DNA of 64,000 nucleotides from Streptomyces sp. MH60 (GTDB lineage: Bacteria > Actinomycetota > Actinomycetes > Streptomycetales > Streptomycetaceae). The notes beneath the pieces are model-generated. The model worked only from the letters and a program-made list of their open reading frames with translations. It searched no databases and was not told the origin of the DNA. Positions 26,101 to 33,775 of the stretch are shown in pieces (the first letter of the stretch is position 1; each line of letters starts with the position of its first letter). Where the stretch lies: positions 1 through 64,000 of the forward strand of contig NZ_MULI01000008.1 in the NCBI RefSeq assembly GCF_002939385.1, given 5' to 3'. The translations under genes and the position numbers were made by a program.

Positions 26101-27319
26101 CAGCGAGAACCCGGCCTACACCACCGTGCGCCGGGCGATCGGCGGGACGGCCGGTGTGGGCACCCCGCCCGCGCGCGGGATCTACGTCCCGGACGGCTGG
26201 GGGCAGTTCTGGCGGGCCAAGCGGAACGCCGCCGCTTCCGGCGGCAAGGCCCGCGTCGTCGTCGTCGGCGGCACCACCGCCCAGGGCTACTACGCGTCCA
26301 ACCTGGCCACCGGCGGCTGGGTCGGCGCCATGCGGACGTCCCTGCAGGCCCGGTACGGCAACGGCGGCTCCGGCATGTTTTCCTCGTCCCGGTCGGCCGT
26401 GAAGCTGAACGGCGCCGGAGAGGCGGCGGCCGTGGCCGCGTGGACGACCGCCGGGTGCCTGGCCTCGACCACCGGCACCTGGACGCTGGGCGGCAACCCG
26501 ACCGGGCCGGGCTTCACCTACATCTACTCGGACGCCGCTGCCTCGGTCACCTTCAAGGTCACCGGCACCACCGTGAAGATCTACACCGTGTCCGGCAGCA
26601 CCCCCCGGGTCGGCTACTCCTACACCATCGACGGCGGCGCGCCGGTGGCCGTCGCCGACAGCGGCATCTCGACCACGAACATCCAGGTCACCACCGTCAC
26701 CGGCCTGGCCAGCGCCGAGCACACCGTCACCGTCAGCCGGGACGCCACGGCGGGCACCCTGAGCGTGTGCGGCGTGGCGGGCGAGAACACCTCCGGCATC
26801 GTCGTCGACAACAACGCCCGGGGCGGTGCCGGATCCGGGAACTTCGTCACCGGTGCCGTCACCGGCGCCAGCACCGCGCTGGGCGCCGGGTGGAACGGCG
26901 GCGAGTCCAACCCGTGCGACCTGCTCGTCTACACGGTCAGCCCGAGCGACGCCGCCGCGAACATCACGGCCGACGCCTGGTCGGCGAACGTCGCCAAGTA
27001 CCTGAAGGCCGTCAAGGACACCGGCGCACAGGCCGGGGACACGGACGTCCTGATCGTGCTGCCCCACCTGGGCACGCTCGACGTGACGAACTTCGTCTAC
27101 CAGGAGTATGCCAACCGGGCCCGTGCCCTCGCCGACACCTACGGCGCGGCCGTGATCAACCTGTGGGCGCTCGGCAGGAACTCCTGGAAGTACTGGGACG
27201 GCCTCGGCTACTGGGGCGACGTGAACGCTGTCGGAGCCGGTGGCCACGACGTCGTCAACCTCAGCAACGCCGGACACGCTCTCGTTGCAGGGCACGTCCT
27301 GTCCGTCGTCGACTCCTGA
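23195..27319 (+). CDS. Tail fibre/depolymerase with beta-helix and SGNH-like domains
   Basis: A 1374-residue protein, coupled by ATGA to the portal. Residues 1-115 form a virion-attachment-like beta domain. Residues about 240-600 are a pectate-lyase-3-type beta helix, opening with YGAKGDGLTDDWAAIQGAID. A second helix module opens near 640 (DYVCDGTADDVQIQAALDAV). Residues about 1020-1374 are an SGNH/GDSL hydrolase-like domain interrupted by a beta insert: block I reads VVVVGGTTAQGYYAS and the C-terminal block is NLSNAGHALVAGH. Block I has Thr where the nucleophilic Ser of GDS is expected. Probably the host-surface adhesin, perhaps with polysaccharide lyase or esterase activity. Confidence 0.8.
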   Translation: MTFTLVPVTRTYLDDAGLPRAGTVRLQLVGVLFNGSETADRKPYTATLDASGSVSLTVPATNDPDTLPAGGGTYEVTETLSGLATSTYFVAVPFDAGPVDLATAPRLAEAVAPGTFFQPVNQRNLPNGYAGLDGSGRVSYEQLPTDVGSGGEGGGATPISGDDTDIQALGTRAAGASGKAADARHVHAMPALNEVRKPTADVDLSGKRITNAANGVNAQDYATVAQIAQSGLGWLNVRNAPYGAKGDGLTDDWAAIQGAIDAAPDGGIVYIPEGTYRISQTLAPRPGVTVRGPRANMMAATGLTDPRCYIQPTDDFTGTALITLKDKASGGYPDLPAEHRIENLMLDASNLDGTKPVDGIYAAGNIQNVVMERVTLRRMSNNGLVTGGIANVFPYSWRLYNVMIDNCRANGILFNRLTDLTMDDVQVIGSWGHGMVLENIANSQMSLCRSEWNGNYGIRITGAWGNGTGSGGMQMANCSTDRNGYHGVMIDATGNAPISITNLSTRRDGRNGGTGGGGYAGLAIVNCTMPVLANTIACYPGVDDDGTSVNSPQYGVYVSGSSSVQLDGMHLHAATEGLHDDGTNAILSVGPTLVTNTGATTSTARTVDSRYAAALRLTGAPGVTYVASAQAEPEEQARADYVCDGTADDVQIQAALDAVLAAGRGEVLLSAGTFNLAAPVRVEGSDDVDAEADVRLRGMGPRNTTLAVGTGVASGLSLGKVVRTHISDLGLTVKGASHGIASATTNGPDSGHRSFWHSTFKNLQVTGPWNGTHTGWALHLGSPFRSVFENVEIGGVGSGIRQFSEHADFNPGDCQWTRVFIELVGDNGCAYEVDSPVSGGSMNQIEFSMVEAIANGTGCTGIRLKGVSQVAHCHFRGVNLEQFDKLLDVANGVSNTFRFNYIELRAETPGLTAFTFGATSYNNAVLSTGMLYASASCRLYADGNTSQPGQPNRVEGARVYAVPGAVVTGSENPAYTTVRRAIGGTAGVGTPPARGIYVPDGWGQFWRAKRNAAASGGKARVVVVGGTTAQGYYASNLATGGWVGAMRTSLQARYGNGGSGMFSSSRSAVKLNGAGEAAAVAAWTTAGCLASTTGTWTLGGNPTGPGFTYIYSDAAASVTFKVTGTTVKIYTVSGSTPRVGYSYTIDGGAPVAVADSGISTTNIQVTTVTGLASAEHTVTVSRDATAGTLSVCGVAGENTSGIVVDNNARGGAGSGNFVTGAVTGASTALGAGWNGGESNPCDLLVYTVSPSDAAANITADAWSANVAKYLKAVKDTGAQAGDTDVLIVLPHLGTLDVTNFVYQEYANRARALADTYGAAVINLWALGRNSWKYWDGLGYWGDVNAVGAGGHDVVNLSNAGHALVAGHVLSVVDS

Positions 27320-27324
27320 CCCTG

Positions 27325-27359
27325 CTGTCGGCACGTCTTTGACCCTCCCCAAGGGGTGA
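27325..27359 (+). promoter_or_regulatory. Late promoter-like element 4
   Basis: CTGTCG (27325-27330), 20-base spacer, AAGGGGTGA (27351-27359). Lies 26 bases before the endolysin ATG (27386). Confidence 0.7.
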
Positions 27360-27385
27360 GAATTCCGACCCCTGGGGAGGGACCC

Positions 27386-28237
27386 ATGACTACGCCCGAC
27401 TGGCGCCGCCTGACCGACATCGTGATGGCCGTGCCCGAGAAGGTCTACGAGGGCTACAACTCCCACGTCGGCTACAACAACCTGACGATCTTCGGCAAGC
27501 AGTACGGCTGGGACGGCGTCGCCTGGTGCGTCATGTTCGACTGGTGCATGTACGACGACGCCGGGCTGGAGAAGATCGTCCCCAAGGTCGCCTCCGTCTC
27601 CGTCTTCACCGAGTGGGCGAAGAAGCACGGCCAGTGGTCCGAGTACCCCTCGGTCGGCTCCTGGGTGAACTTCTCCAACGGCGGCCACACCGAGCTGGTC
27701 GTCGGCTTCGACGAGACGTACGTCTACACCAAGGGCGGCAACTCGATCAAGGCCGGGGCCACCGACAGCGGCCAGGGCAACGGCGTGTGGCAGCACAAGA
27801 CCGAGCGGCGGGCCGCCAAGGTCGTCGGCTACTTCGCGCCCCACTTCCCGGACGGTGTATGCCCGCCCACGGCCGACCCGAAGGACCCGCGCGGAGGCAA
27901 GGCCGTCAAGTCCTGGCGGTACAGCAAGCCGACCACGGCCGCCCCGTCCACCGGCCCGGCCGACAAGCCGAAGTGCCCGCCCTTCCCCGGCCGCTCGTAC
28001 TTCCTGCTCGGCGCGAAGAACAAGTACGCCAAGCAGCTGCAGACCTGGCTCCACAAGGGCAACTGGGGCCCGAAGTACAAGGTCGGCCCGTCGGAGACCA
28101 TGACCCAGATGGACTTCGACAAGGTCAAGGCTCTGCAGCGGCACTACCTCTCGGCGCTCGGCCCGGCCGACGGCCTCACCGGCCCGAAGACCTGGCAGTA
28201 CGCCTTCGAAGTCGCCAACGGTCTGCGCAAGAAGTAG
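27386..28237 (+). CDS. Endolysin (CHAP domain plus C-terminal binding domain)
   Basis: A 283-residue protein; ATG 27386 follows GGGGAGGGACCC. Residues about 25-160 are a CHAP-type cysteine amidase/peptidase domain: the catalytic Cys is in DGVAWCVMFDWC and the His in NGGHTELVVGFD. A Pro/Thr linker leads to a C-terminal domain (about 205-283; YAKQLQTWLHKGNWG, then QRHYLSALGPADGLTGPKTW) that resembles a peptidoglycan-binding repeat. It would cut peptidoglycan peptide links at lysis. No signal peptide is seen, so release needs a holin; candidates are at 28352 and 34484. Own late promoter, terminator downstream. Confidence 0.85.
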   Translation: MTTPDWRRLTDIVMAVPEKVYEGYNSHVGYNNLTIFGKQYGWDGVAWCVMFDWCMYDDAGLEKIVPKVASVSVFTEWAKKHGQWSEYPSVGSWVNFSNGGHTELVVGFDETYVYTKGGNSIKAGATDSGQGNGVWQHKTERRAAKVVGYFAPHFPDGVCPPTADPKDPRGGKAVKSWRYSKPTTAAPSTGPADKPKCPPFPGRSYFLLGAKNKYAKQLQTWLHKGNWGPKYKVGPSETMTQMDFDKVKALQRHYLSALGPADGLTGPKTWQYAFEVANGLRKK

Positions 28238-28247
28238 CACCCTGAGT

Positions 28248-28284
28248 GAAGGCCCGGATTGTGATCTCCACGATCCGGGCCTTC
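28248..28284 (+). terminator. Strong hairpin terminator after endolysin
   Basis: GAAGGCCCGGAT (28248-28259) pairs perfectly with ATCCGGGCCTTC (28273-28284). A late promoter-like element starts 3 bases later. Confidence 0.75.
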
Positions 28285-28287
28285 GCC

Positions 28288-28323
28288 CTGTCTGGCATGT
28301 GCGCGCCCGCTGCCAAGAGGTGA
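28288..28323 (+). promoter_or_regulatory. Late promoter-like element 5
   Basis: CTGTCT (28288-28293), 21-base spacer, AAGAGGTGA (28315-28323). Lies 28 bases before ATG 28352. Confidence 0.6.
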
Positions 28324-28351
28324 AGACCACCCCCACCTAGGAGTTACGCGC

Positions 28352-28648
28352 ATGGCCAGTGAGAGCCCCGAGAACGTCGGGCAGCTGTGGCGCCTGATTG
28401 AGCGCGAACTCACCGACGTGAAGAGCCGCCTCGACAGCTACGTCACCAAGGACCAGTTCGACGCGGAGAAGCGCCTCCTGGAAGCCCGGATCCGCACGGC
28501 CGAGGAGAAGCTGGACGAACTGGGCCGTGCCGCCCGGGAGGATCGTTCCACCAGAGCCCAGGGCCTGCGCGAGTTCATCTACAAGGGCATCATCCCGACC
28601 CTCGCTCTCGTCGTCGCCGTGGTGTCCGTCGTCCTCGCCTCCCGCTGA
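28352..28648 (+). CDS. XhlA-like coiled-coil membrane protein (holin-associated)
   Basis: A 98-residue protein; ATG 28352 follows TAGGAGTTACGCGC. Residues 1-70 are a coiled coil (LWRLIERELTDVKSRLDSYV, then EEKLDELGRAAREDRS). A single C-terminal membrane helix follows (IIPTLALVVAVVSVVLAS, about 80-97). This is the architecture of XhlA-type lysis accessory proteins that anchor to the membrane and help the holin or endolysin. It sits directly behind the endolysin with its own late promoter element. A role as the holin itself cannot be excluded. Confidence 0.7.
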   Translation: MASESPENVGQLWRLIERELTDVKSRLDSYVTKDQFDAEKRLLEARIRTAEEKLDELGRAAREDRSTRAQGLREFIYKGIIPTLALVVAVVSVVLASR

Positions 28649-28656
28649 GCCCTTTG

Positions 28657-28691
28657 CTGTCGCCGCACCGGCGGTCACCCCCAAGGGCTGA
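28657..28691 (+). promoter_or_regulatory. Late promoter-like element 6
   Basis: CTGTCG (28657-28662), 20-base spacer, AAGGGCTGA (28683-28691). Lies 28 bases before GTG 28720. Confidence 0.55.
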
Positions 28692-28719
28692 GAAGGCTCG
28701 GTCGTTGAGGGAGGCGCCG

Positions 28720-30837
28720 GTGGGCGGCAGGTTTGAGCGCGTCGAGCGCCTGGAGCACCAGACACTGGGCGCGCAGAAGCTGGCCGTGCGCTCCGAGGAC
28801 TACTGGGAGTACAAGCCCGAGCAGCGGGTGCACACCACGGACGGCCTGCCCGGCGTGGTCAGCCACGTTGAGGACGGCCCTTTCCCGGGCTCGGAGGCGT
28901 ACCACGTCGTCCTGGACCGGGGCATGGGCGGTGGCCAGTACACGGCCTCCCAGCTCCGCCCGGCGCCGATCACCACCGAGGCCATGGAGCAGACGGCGGC
29001 GGCCGACTACCCCGAGCTGGCCGAGGTCCTCGTCGCCCGGCCCGACCCGGCGATGCAGCAGGTGTTCGCGGCGAAGAAGGACAACCCCTTCGCGGACGAC
29101 GACAGCGACGACGACTCCGACGACGACCAGGGCGACTCCCAAGACGACGCCCATGACGACTCCCATGACGAGGACGACGACTCCGACGAGGGCGACTCCG
29201 AGGACTCGGACGACGACGACTCCGACGACGCGCCGCCGTGGGTGAAGAAGGCGTCCTCGCTGTTCTCCGACCTGGTCGTGACGGCCGCCACGAACACGGA
29301 CTTCCGGTTCCACGTCACGGCCGCCTGGCGCGACGTCGTCGCCAAGGCCAAGCGGATCCGCACCGAGGGCCGCCTGCGCGTCACCATGGCCTCTGACGGC
29401 CTGGTCTACGCCGAGGTCAGGGGCGACCACGAGGTCTACGAGACCGGCCTGCAGCGCATGCCCGGCAAGATGGCCGCGCACGCCTGGTCCTGCGGCTGCA
29501 AGTGGGGCGCCTACCACTGGGGCGCCAGCGACGACTTCAGCCGGTTCGCCGGGCGCATGTGCTCCCACGCGCTCGCCCTGCAGTACGAGGCCCAGTCCCG
29601 GGGCATGTTCGGCCGCGACGTCCACGTGGACGAGCACAAGCCGTCCTGGGTGCCGCGCAAGGTCGTCGTCCGCTACGACATCGACGCCGACCAGCACCGG
29701 CTCGCACCCTCGACCGCCGCAGCCCGGCCGGATGACTCGGGCGCCCCGCTTGCCGTCGTCGCGCGCGCGGCCGTGGCCGCCGGTGAGAACCGCGCCGAGG
29801 TCGAGCTGGCGCTGCGTACGGTCAACGCGTCCTGGGACTCCTGGGATGACGACGAGGGGGAGGACAACACCCACCGCACGGACTGGGACCGGGTGCACCC
29901 GCACCTCAACGGCGTGCACCGGGGCATGAACATCGCACTGCCGGACGATGTCCACTCCCACGTGCACGACCCCACCAAGCCGACGGCCGAACGGGCGCAC
30001 GCTCTGGTGAAGGAGGTCACCGGCAGCGACAAGGGCCTCGGCATGCACTGGTCAGGTAACCCGGAGCAGGCCAACCACTACGCACACGTCTCCCACCCCA
30101 CGCCCACGAGCAGCGGTTCGGGCCGCGCGGGTACGCACGTGATCCTGCACGCCAAGACCCCGGACCGGGCGTCGATCGAGACCGACGACGACACCCTGCG
30201 CGACCGCCAGGTCATCGGCTACGACCACCATGAAGACCAGGAGGTGCCGATCTCCGAGGGCGAGCCGGTGCACATCGCCGGTGTGTCGTGGAAGGAGCCG
30301 CACAAGCACGAGTGGACGCGGCACGACTTCGAGAAGCCGCTGCAGCACACCGCGAACGCCAACGCGCCGTTCGGGGAGCCGTCGGGCACCTCGTACCAGC
30401 TGCCGAAGGCTCCGGGGTCTACGTCGCCGATGCGGCCGTGGGAGAACCCGGCGTCGGCCGGGCCGCTGGCGGGCGCGGACCCGGTGGGCTGGAACCGGCA
30501 GCTGCCGCTGCAGTCGTACGCGACGGCCGAGCACTCGCTGTTCGAGCCGGGCGGTACGGAGGCGCTGCTGCACGACGAGCCGGAGGCCGCGCTGCCGTCC
30601 ACGGACGGGGTGCAGCTGCCGTCGGCCGACGACAGCCTGTCGCCGACGTACATGACGGCGGGCCTTCGTCGTCAGGCGCTGAAGGACTTCACCCTCGCCG
30701 AGCAGCAGGCGCTGATCAACGAGGGCGAGGGCGTGCGGGCGGCCAACCTGGACCGCCTGGACATCAAGGGGACCCACTACGCCGACCTGGAGCAGGTTCT
30801 GGCAGGGCAGGAGGACGACATCACATGGCTGGCCTGA
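28720..30837 (+). CDS. Large protein with acidic tract, SWIM zinc finger and ADP-ribosyltransferase-like domain
   Basis: A 705-residue protein. GTG 28720 follows GAGGGAGGCGCCG; an upstream in-frame ATG (28654) overlaps the promoter element. Residues about 124-172 are nearly all Asp/Ser/Glu (DDDSDDDSDDDQGDSQDD). Residues about 245-300 carry a SWIM-type CxC...CxH finger (SCGCKWGAYHWG ... RMCSHALAL). Residues about 396-520 look like a mono-ADP-ribosyltransferase: HRGMNIAL (R401), GLGMHWSGNPEQANHYA, then EDQEVPI (E508), matching an R-S-E layout. Late expression suggests a virion-packaged effector like T4 Alt; that is inference. The C-terminal 180 residues are Pro-rich. Confidence 0.65.
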   Translation: MGGRFERVERLEHQTLGAQKLAVRSEDYWEYKPEQRVHTTDGLPGVVSHVEDGPFPGSEAYHVVLDRGMGGGQYTASQLRPAPITTEAMEQTAAADYPELAEVLVARPDPAMQQVFAAKKDNPFADDDSDDDSDDDQGDSQDDAHDDSHDEDDDSDEGDSEDSDDDDSDDAPPWVKKASSLFSDLVVTAATNTDFRFHVTAAWRDVVAKAKRIRTEGRLRVTMASDGLVYAEVRGDHEVYETGLQRMPGKMAAHAWSCGCKWGAYHWGASDDFSRFAGRMCSHALALQYEAQSRGMFGRDVHVDEHKPSWVPRKVVVRYDIDADQHRLAPSTAAARPDDSGAPLAVVARAAVAAGENRAEVELALRTVNASWDSWDDDEGEDNTHRTDWDRVHPHLNGVHRGMNIALPDDVHSHVHDPTKPTAERAHALVKEVTGSDKGLGMHWSGNPEQANHYAHVSHPTPTSSGSGRAGTHVILHAKTPDRASIETDDDTLRDRQVIGYDHHEDQEVPISEGEPVHIAGVSWKEPHKHEWTRHDFEKPLQHTANANAPFGEPSGTSYQLPKAPGSTSPMRPWENPASAGPLAGADPVGWNRQLPLQSYATAEHSLFEPGGTEALLHDEPEAALPSTDGVQLPSADDSLSPTYMTAGLRRQALKDFTLAEQQALINEGEGVRAANLDRLDIKGTHYADLEQVLAGQEDDITWLA

Positions 30838-31247
30838 GCAAGGACATGGAGCCGACGCCGGAGGCGGACGGCAGCAGTGACCCGGTGGACCCCTTCCGGG
30901 GGGACAGCTACCGCTTCACCTGGACCCGCCAGGTCGAGGTCGGTCAGCTGCAGGCGGAGGTGACCGAGACGCTCGGCCCGTCCGTCCAGGTGGCCGCCGT
31001 CATCCCGATCGACGAGGACGGGATGCCGGGGCCGGTGAGCGCCGAGGACCCGATCACCTTCTACGTCACGCCGTCGTCGGTCGACCTGGCGGCGGTGCGC
31101 CGGGTGCTGGCTGAGCACCGGCCGGACCCGTACTACGGGATGTCGGACGAGGAGCGTGCGCAGGCCCAGCTGCGGGAGAAGATCGCGGCTGGCGGTCAGC
31201 TGACGCCGGACGAGATGCAGATGGCGCTGCGCATGCTGGTCGCCTGA
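30825..31247 (+). CDS. Hypothetical protein coupled to the ART-like gene
   Basis: A 140-residue protein; ATG 30825 overlaps the upstream gene and GGAGG lies 10 bases before it. Residues 30-95 are beta-rich (YRFTWTRQVEVGQLQAEV, VQVAAVIPIDEDGMPG); the rest is helical (EERAQAQLREKIAAGGQLTP). No family recognised. Coupling suggests a partner of the preceding protein. A bidirectional terminator follows. Confidence 0.6.
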   Translation: MAGLSKDMEPTPEADGSSDPVDPFRGDSYRFTWTRQVEVGQLQAEVTETLGPSVQVAAVIPIDEDGMPGPVSAEDPITFYVTPSSVDLAAVRRVLAEHRPDPYYGMSDEERAQAQLREKIAAGGQLTPDEMQMALRMLVA

Positions 31248-31269
31248 AAAAGCATCGAACTGCCGAAGT

Positions 31270-31295
31270 GCCGGGCCCCTTTCGAGGGGCCCGGC
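31270..31295. terminator. Bidirectional terminator between convergent genes
   Basis: GCCGGGCCCC (31270-31279) pairs with GGGGCCCGGC (31286-31295), loop of 6. It separates the plus-strand late unit from the minus-strand XRE/ImmA cassette. Confidence 0.75.
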
Positions 31296-31299
31296 GTCG

Positions 31300-31872
31300 T
31301 TACAGGCCGAGGAGGAAGACCGGCCCGGCGACGACGGCGCCGAGGACTGCTCCGGCCACGGTCTGGGCCGGGGTGTGGTCCTTGAGCTGCGCGCGGGACC
31401 AGGCGACCAGCGGCACGAGGGTGGCGGAGAAGATCCACCAGGGGCCGTAGAGCAGGCCGAGCATGGCCAGGGCGCCGGTGAGGACGGCCGTGTGGAAGCT
31501 GATCTTGGTGTACTTCGTGACGGGCCACAGGACGGCCAGCGTGGCCAGCATGGCGCCGACCATGGACAGGATCGGCGCCGGGGCTCCGCCGACGACCATG
31601 AGGGTCAGGCAGGTCAGCACCGACAGCACGATGACGGGGATGACGATCATCCGCCGGGCCCGGTCGGGGACGTGCCGGTTGGCCCAGGTCCTCTCCTTCT
31701 CGGTGAGGATGATGAACGCGATCGGTATGGCCGCGCAGAAGACGATGGCGGCCAGTCCCCAGCCGACGCCCGTCCAGCCGTAGTGGGCTCCTATGAGCAG
31801 GCACAGGGCGGTGATGACGTTCTTGGGGTCGACGAGGTCTGTGAGGAGCCGGGCCGTCTTGATGCGGGTCAC
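31300..31872 (-). CDS. PAP2-like integral membrane protein
   Basis: A 190-residue protein; GTG start at 31872 overlapping the stop of the upstream gene. Five to six membrane helices are visible (GWGLAAIVFCAAIPIAFII, VIPVIVLSVLTCLTLMV, VAGAVLGAVVAGPVFLLGL). Near the C-terminus KISFHTAV and SRAQLKDHTPAQTVAG match two motifs of PAP2 lipid phosphatases ('PSGHT' and 'SRxxxxxHxxxD'), but the final Asp is Gln here, so catalysis may be altered. Last gene of a four-gene minus-strand operon. Membrane-lipid or exported-metabolite dephosphorylation is a possible role. Confidence 0.65.
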   Translation of the reverse strand: MTRIKTARLLTDLVDPKNVITALCLLIGAHYGWTGVGWGLAAIVFCAAIPIAFIILTEKERTWANRHVPDRARRMIVIPVIVLSVLTCLTLMVVGGAPAPILSMVGAMLATLAVLWPVTKYTKISFHTAVLTGALAMLGLLYGPWWIFSATLVPLVAWSRAQLKDHTPAQTVAGAVLGAVVAGPVFLLGL

Positions 31873-33152
31873 GCGTTCACTCCGGCCTTGATGCTGCGGT
31901 CCAGACGGTTCATCAGGTCGTTGTCCCTCATGGCCTTGCCGACGGGAAGGAACTTGGCTGTGGTGCCGAAGAGGTCCTTGTCGGCCACGAGGATGGCCGC
32001 GTCCGGCCGCTCGGCGAACGGCGGCTCCCCGGCAGCCTTGCGCTTCATGGCGGTACGCAGAAGGTAGGCGGGAACCGTGTGCCGGGGCAGGCCGAGGTCC
32101 TGCACGACCGTTCCGGCACGCTCGTGCAGGTGCGGGGGGACGTACGGGCTCAGGTGCATGGAGACGTCGCAGATCTCGGTGATCCGCCTGCTGAGGCGCA
32201 CGTCGAGGCGCTTCCAGTTCCAGAAGTCACGCAGGCGCCCGGCCAGCGGGACGAGGGGCGCGGGGAGCGTGCGCTGGCGGGGCTTGGTGTCGGCGTCCTC
32301 GTAGATGACCGAGGGGACGGCGGTGGTCAGCCGGTTCCACATGGGCCAGAGGTCGTTGACGGCGCCGTGGGCCTTCACCCGCTGCTCCATGCGCTCCCAC
32401 TTCGGTGCATTGGCGCCGCCGAGGACGAGGAGGAGGCACCCTGCGAGGCAGAAGTTGGAGGCCATGTCCACGAAGCCTTCGCCGCCGAGGAAGGGCCTGT
32501 TGAACAAGCGGGCGATCAGGTAGCCGGAGCGGACGAAGCCGTACATCGAGCCGACGACGCACCCGAGGGACAGGACCTGCATGCCGTACCTGAAGGCTCC
32601 CCCGGAGGAGGGCTCACGGGAGGCCGCCGCGCACATCATGGAGGCGCAGAGCAGGCCGAAGATCAGGTACGTGTAGAAGAGGAGGAGGTGCAGGCTCCCC
32701 CAGAAGTGCCCTGCCTGGACGAAGATGAAGTCGCCGTCCTCGGCGCTGCCCTGGCGGCGCTGGGACTGCCAGAACGTGAAGAAGATGACGGCGACGGCGA
32801 CCCAGGTGACGATGCGCCGGGGCCTGCTGCTGATGGCGCGCCGGTAGCTGGGTTCGCGCCTGCCGTCCTCTCGGCCGGGGACGACGCTGGTGACCCAGCG
32901 CAGGAGTCCGGCGACGGCGGCCACGCCCATGAGGTGCTTGACGAGGGTGGCGATGTCGTTCCAGCCGGTGAGGTGGTGGAGGAAGTCGCCGACCCCCTGG
33001 ATCTTCTGGGCCATGGACACGTCGAGGGCGAAGAAGACCAGCCACAGGGTCCGGCCGCGCGGGTTGCGGATCGCGGCGGGGGCCCGTCGCAGGACCTCCA
33101 GCGTGAGGGCGATGACGATGGCCCAGGCGAACAGATCAGGTGTGGCGGTCAC
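31869..33152 (-). CDS. MAB_1171c-like seven-helix membrane protein
   Basis: A 427-residue protein, GTG at 33152 with GGAG upstream. The N-terminal 250 residues contain seven hydrophobic helices (for example LFAWAIVIALTLEVL, LLLFYTYLIFGLLCASM, NFCLAGCLLLVLGG). The C-terminal 180 residues are cytoplasmic (WPMWNRLTTAVPSVIYED, then RRITEICDVSMHL). This matches actinobacterial proteins labelled 'MAB_1171c family putative transporter', whose activity is not established. In Streptomyces such genes typically sit beside an XRE regulator and an ImmA/IrrE protein, as here. It overlaps the PAP2-like gene and follows ImmA by 12 bases. Confidence 0.72.
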   Translation of the reverse strand: MTATPDLFAWAIVIALTLEVLRRAPAAIRNPRGRTLWLVFFALDVSMAQKIQGVGDFLHHLTGWNDIATLVKHLMGVAAVAGLLRWVTSVVPGREDGRREPSYRRAISSRPRRIVTWVAVAVIFFTFWQSQRRQGSAEDGDFIFVQAGHFWGSLHLLLFYTYLIFGLLCASMMCAAASREPSSGGAFRYGMQVLSLGCVVGSMYGFVRSGYLIARLFNRPFLGGEGFVDMASNFCLAGCLLLVLGGANAPKWERMEQRVKAHGAVNDLWPMWNRLTTAVPSVIYEDADTKPRQRTLPAPLVPLAGRLRDFWNWKRLDVRLSRRITEICDVSMHLSPYVPPHLHERAGTVVQDLGLPRHTVPAYLLRTAMKRKAAGEPPFAERPDAAILVADKDLFGTTAKFLPVGKAMRDNDLMNRLDRSIKAGVNA

Positions 33153-33164
33153 CGGTACTCCAGG

Positions 33165-33704
33165 TCAGGGTTCGAGGCTCTGCCTCATGTTCGATACGAG
33201 CAGCGTGGCTCCGCGCGGGCTGTGGCGGGCTACCCAGCGTTCGGTGAAGTAGCCGAAGTCCTCGGCCTTCTGCTCGCGCTTGTCGGTGCTGGTGCTGTCG
33301 GCGCGGCACCGCCAGCCTCCCAGAGCGGCACGGGCGAGGCCGGATGTGTGGCTCAGCTGGAGGAGACGCACGGCGTCGCGGAGGTCGCGCTTCTCGGGCT
33401 CGTCTCCGTTCACCATGTGCCCGAGTTCGTGCCCCAGCACGTGGTCGAGCTGGACGCCTGTCGCGGCGGGGTGAGCCCAGACGATGTCCGTTTTGAGGCT
33501 GTCGAGGGGGATCCATGCTCCGCTCGGTCCCTCCGGTGAGGCCATGAAGGACTCACGACTCAGGACGAGTTGGTGCCCCCGGACCTGTTCCACGTACGCC
33601 CGCAGCAGCGCTTCCACGGTCCAAGGGGACGCGGGGAGCACCAGGGCCGACAGGGCCTGGTCCCACACATCCTTCAGACCGCCCCGGCGCAGCCTCATTC
33701 TCAT
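33165..33704 (-). CDS. ImmA/IrrE-type zinc metallopeptidase
   Basis: A 179-residue protein, ATG at 33704 with AGGGGG upstream. The zinc motif HELGH lies in QLDHVLGHELGHMVNGDE (about 90-107), and a downstream acidic motif (EQKAEDFGYFTERW) is in the place of the third ligand. ImmA/IrrE proteases cleave or inactivate a partner XRE-family repressor in response to stress or cell-cell signals (ICEBs1 ImmA, Deinococcus IrrE). The XRE gene 71 bases upstream is the obvious partner. The protein may switch the cassette, or phage functions, on by removing that repressor (inference). Confidence 0.82.
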   Translation of the reverse strand: MRMRLRRGGLKDVWDQALSALVLPASPWTVEALLRAYVEQVRGHQLVLSRESFMASPEGPSGAWIPLDSLKTDIVWAHPAATGVQLDHVLGHELGHMVNGDEPEKRDLRDAVRLLQLSHTSGLARAALGGWRCRADSTSTDKREQKAEDFGYFTERWVARHSPRGATLLVSNMRQSLEP

Positions 33705-33775
33705 CTACTGCCCCCTGTGATCACTAACCTGTTCGAGTACGCCACTCAGCGTAATGCAAGGGGCTGACAACCGGA

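Noticed and set aside
23162-28336. Very long minus-strand open frame (over 1700 codons) opposite the fibre and endolysin genes
   Set aside because: It is the antisense shadow of high-GC genes: Val/Gly/Ala/Arg-dominated composition, no domains, no ribosome site, and it spans several well-supported plus-strand genes.
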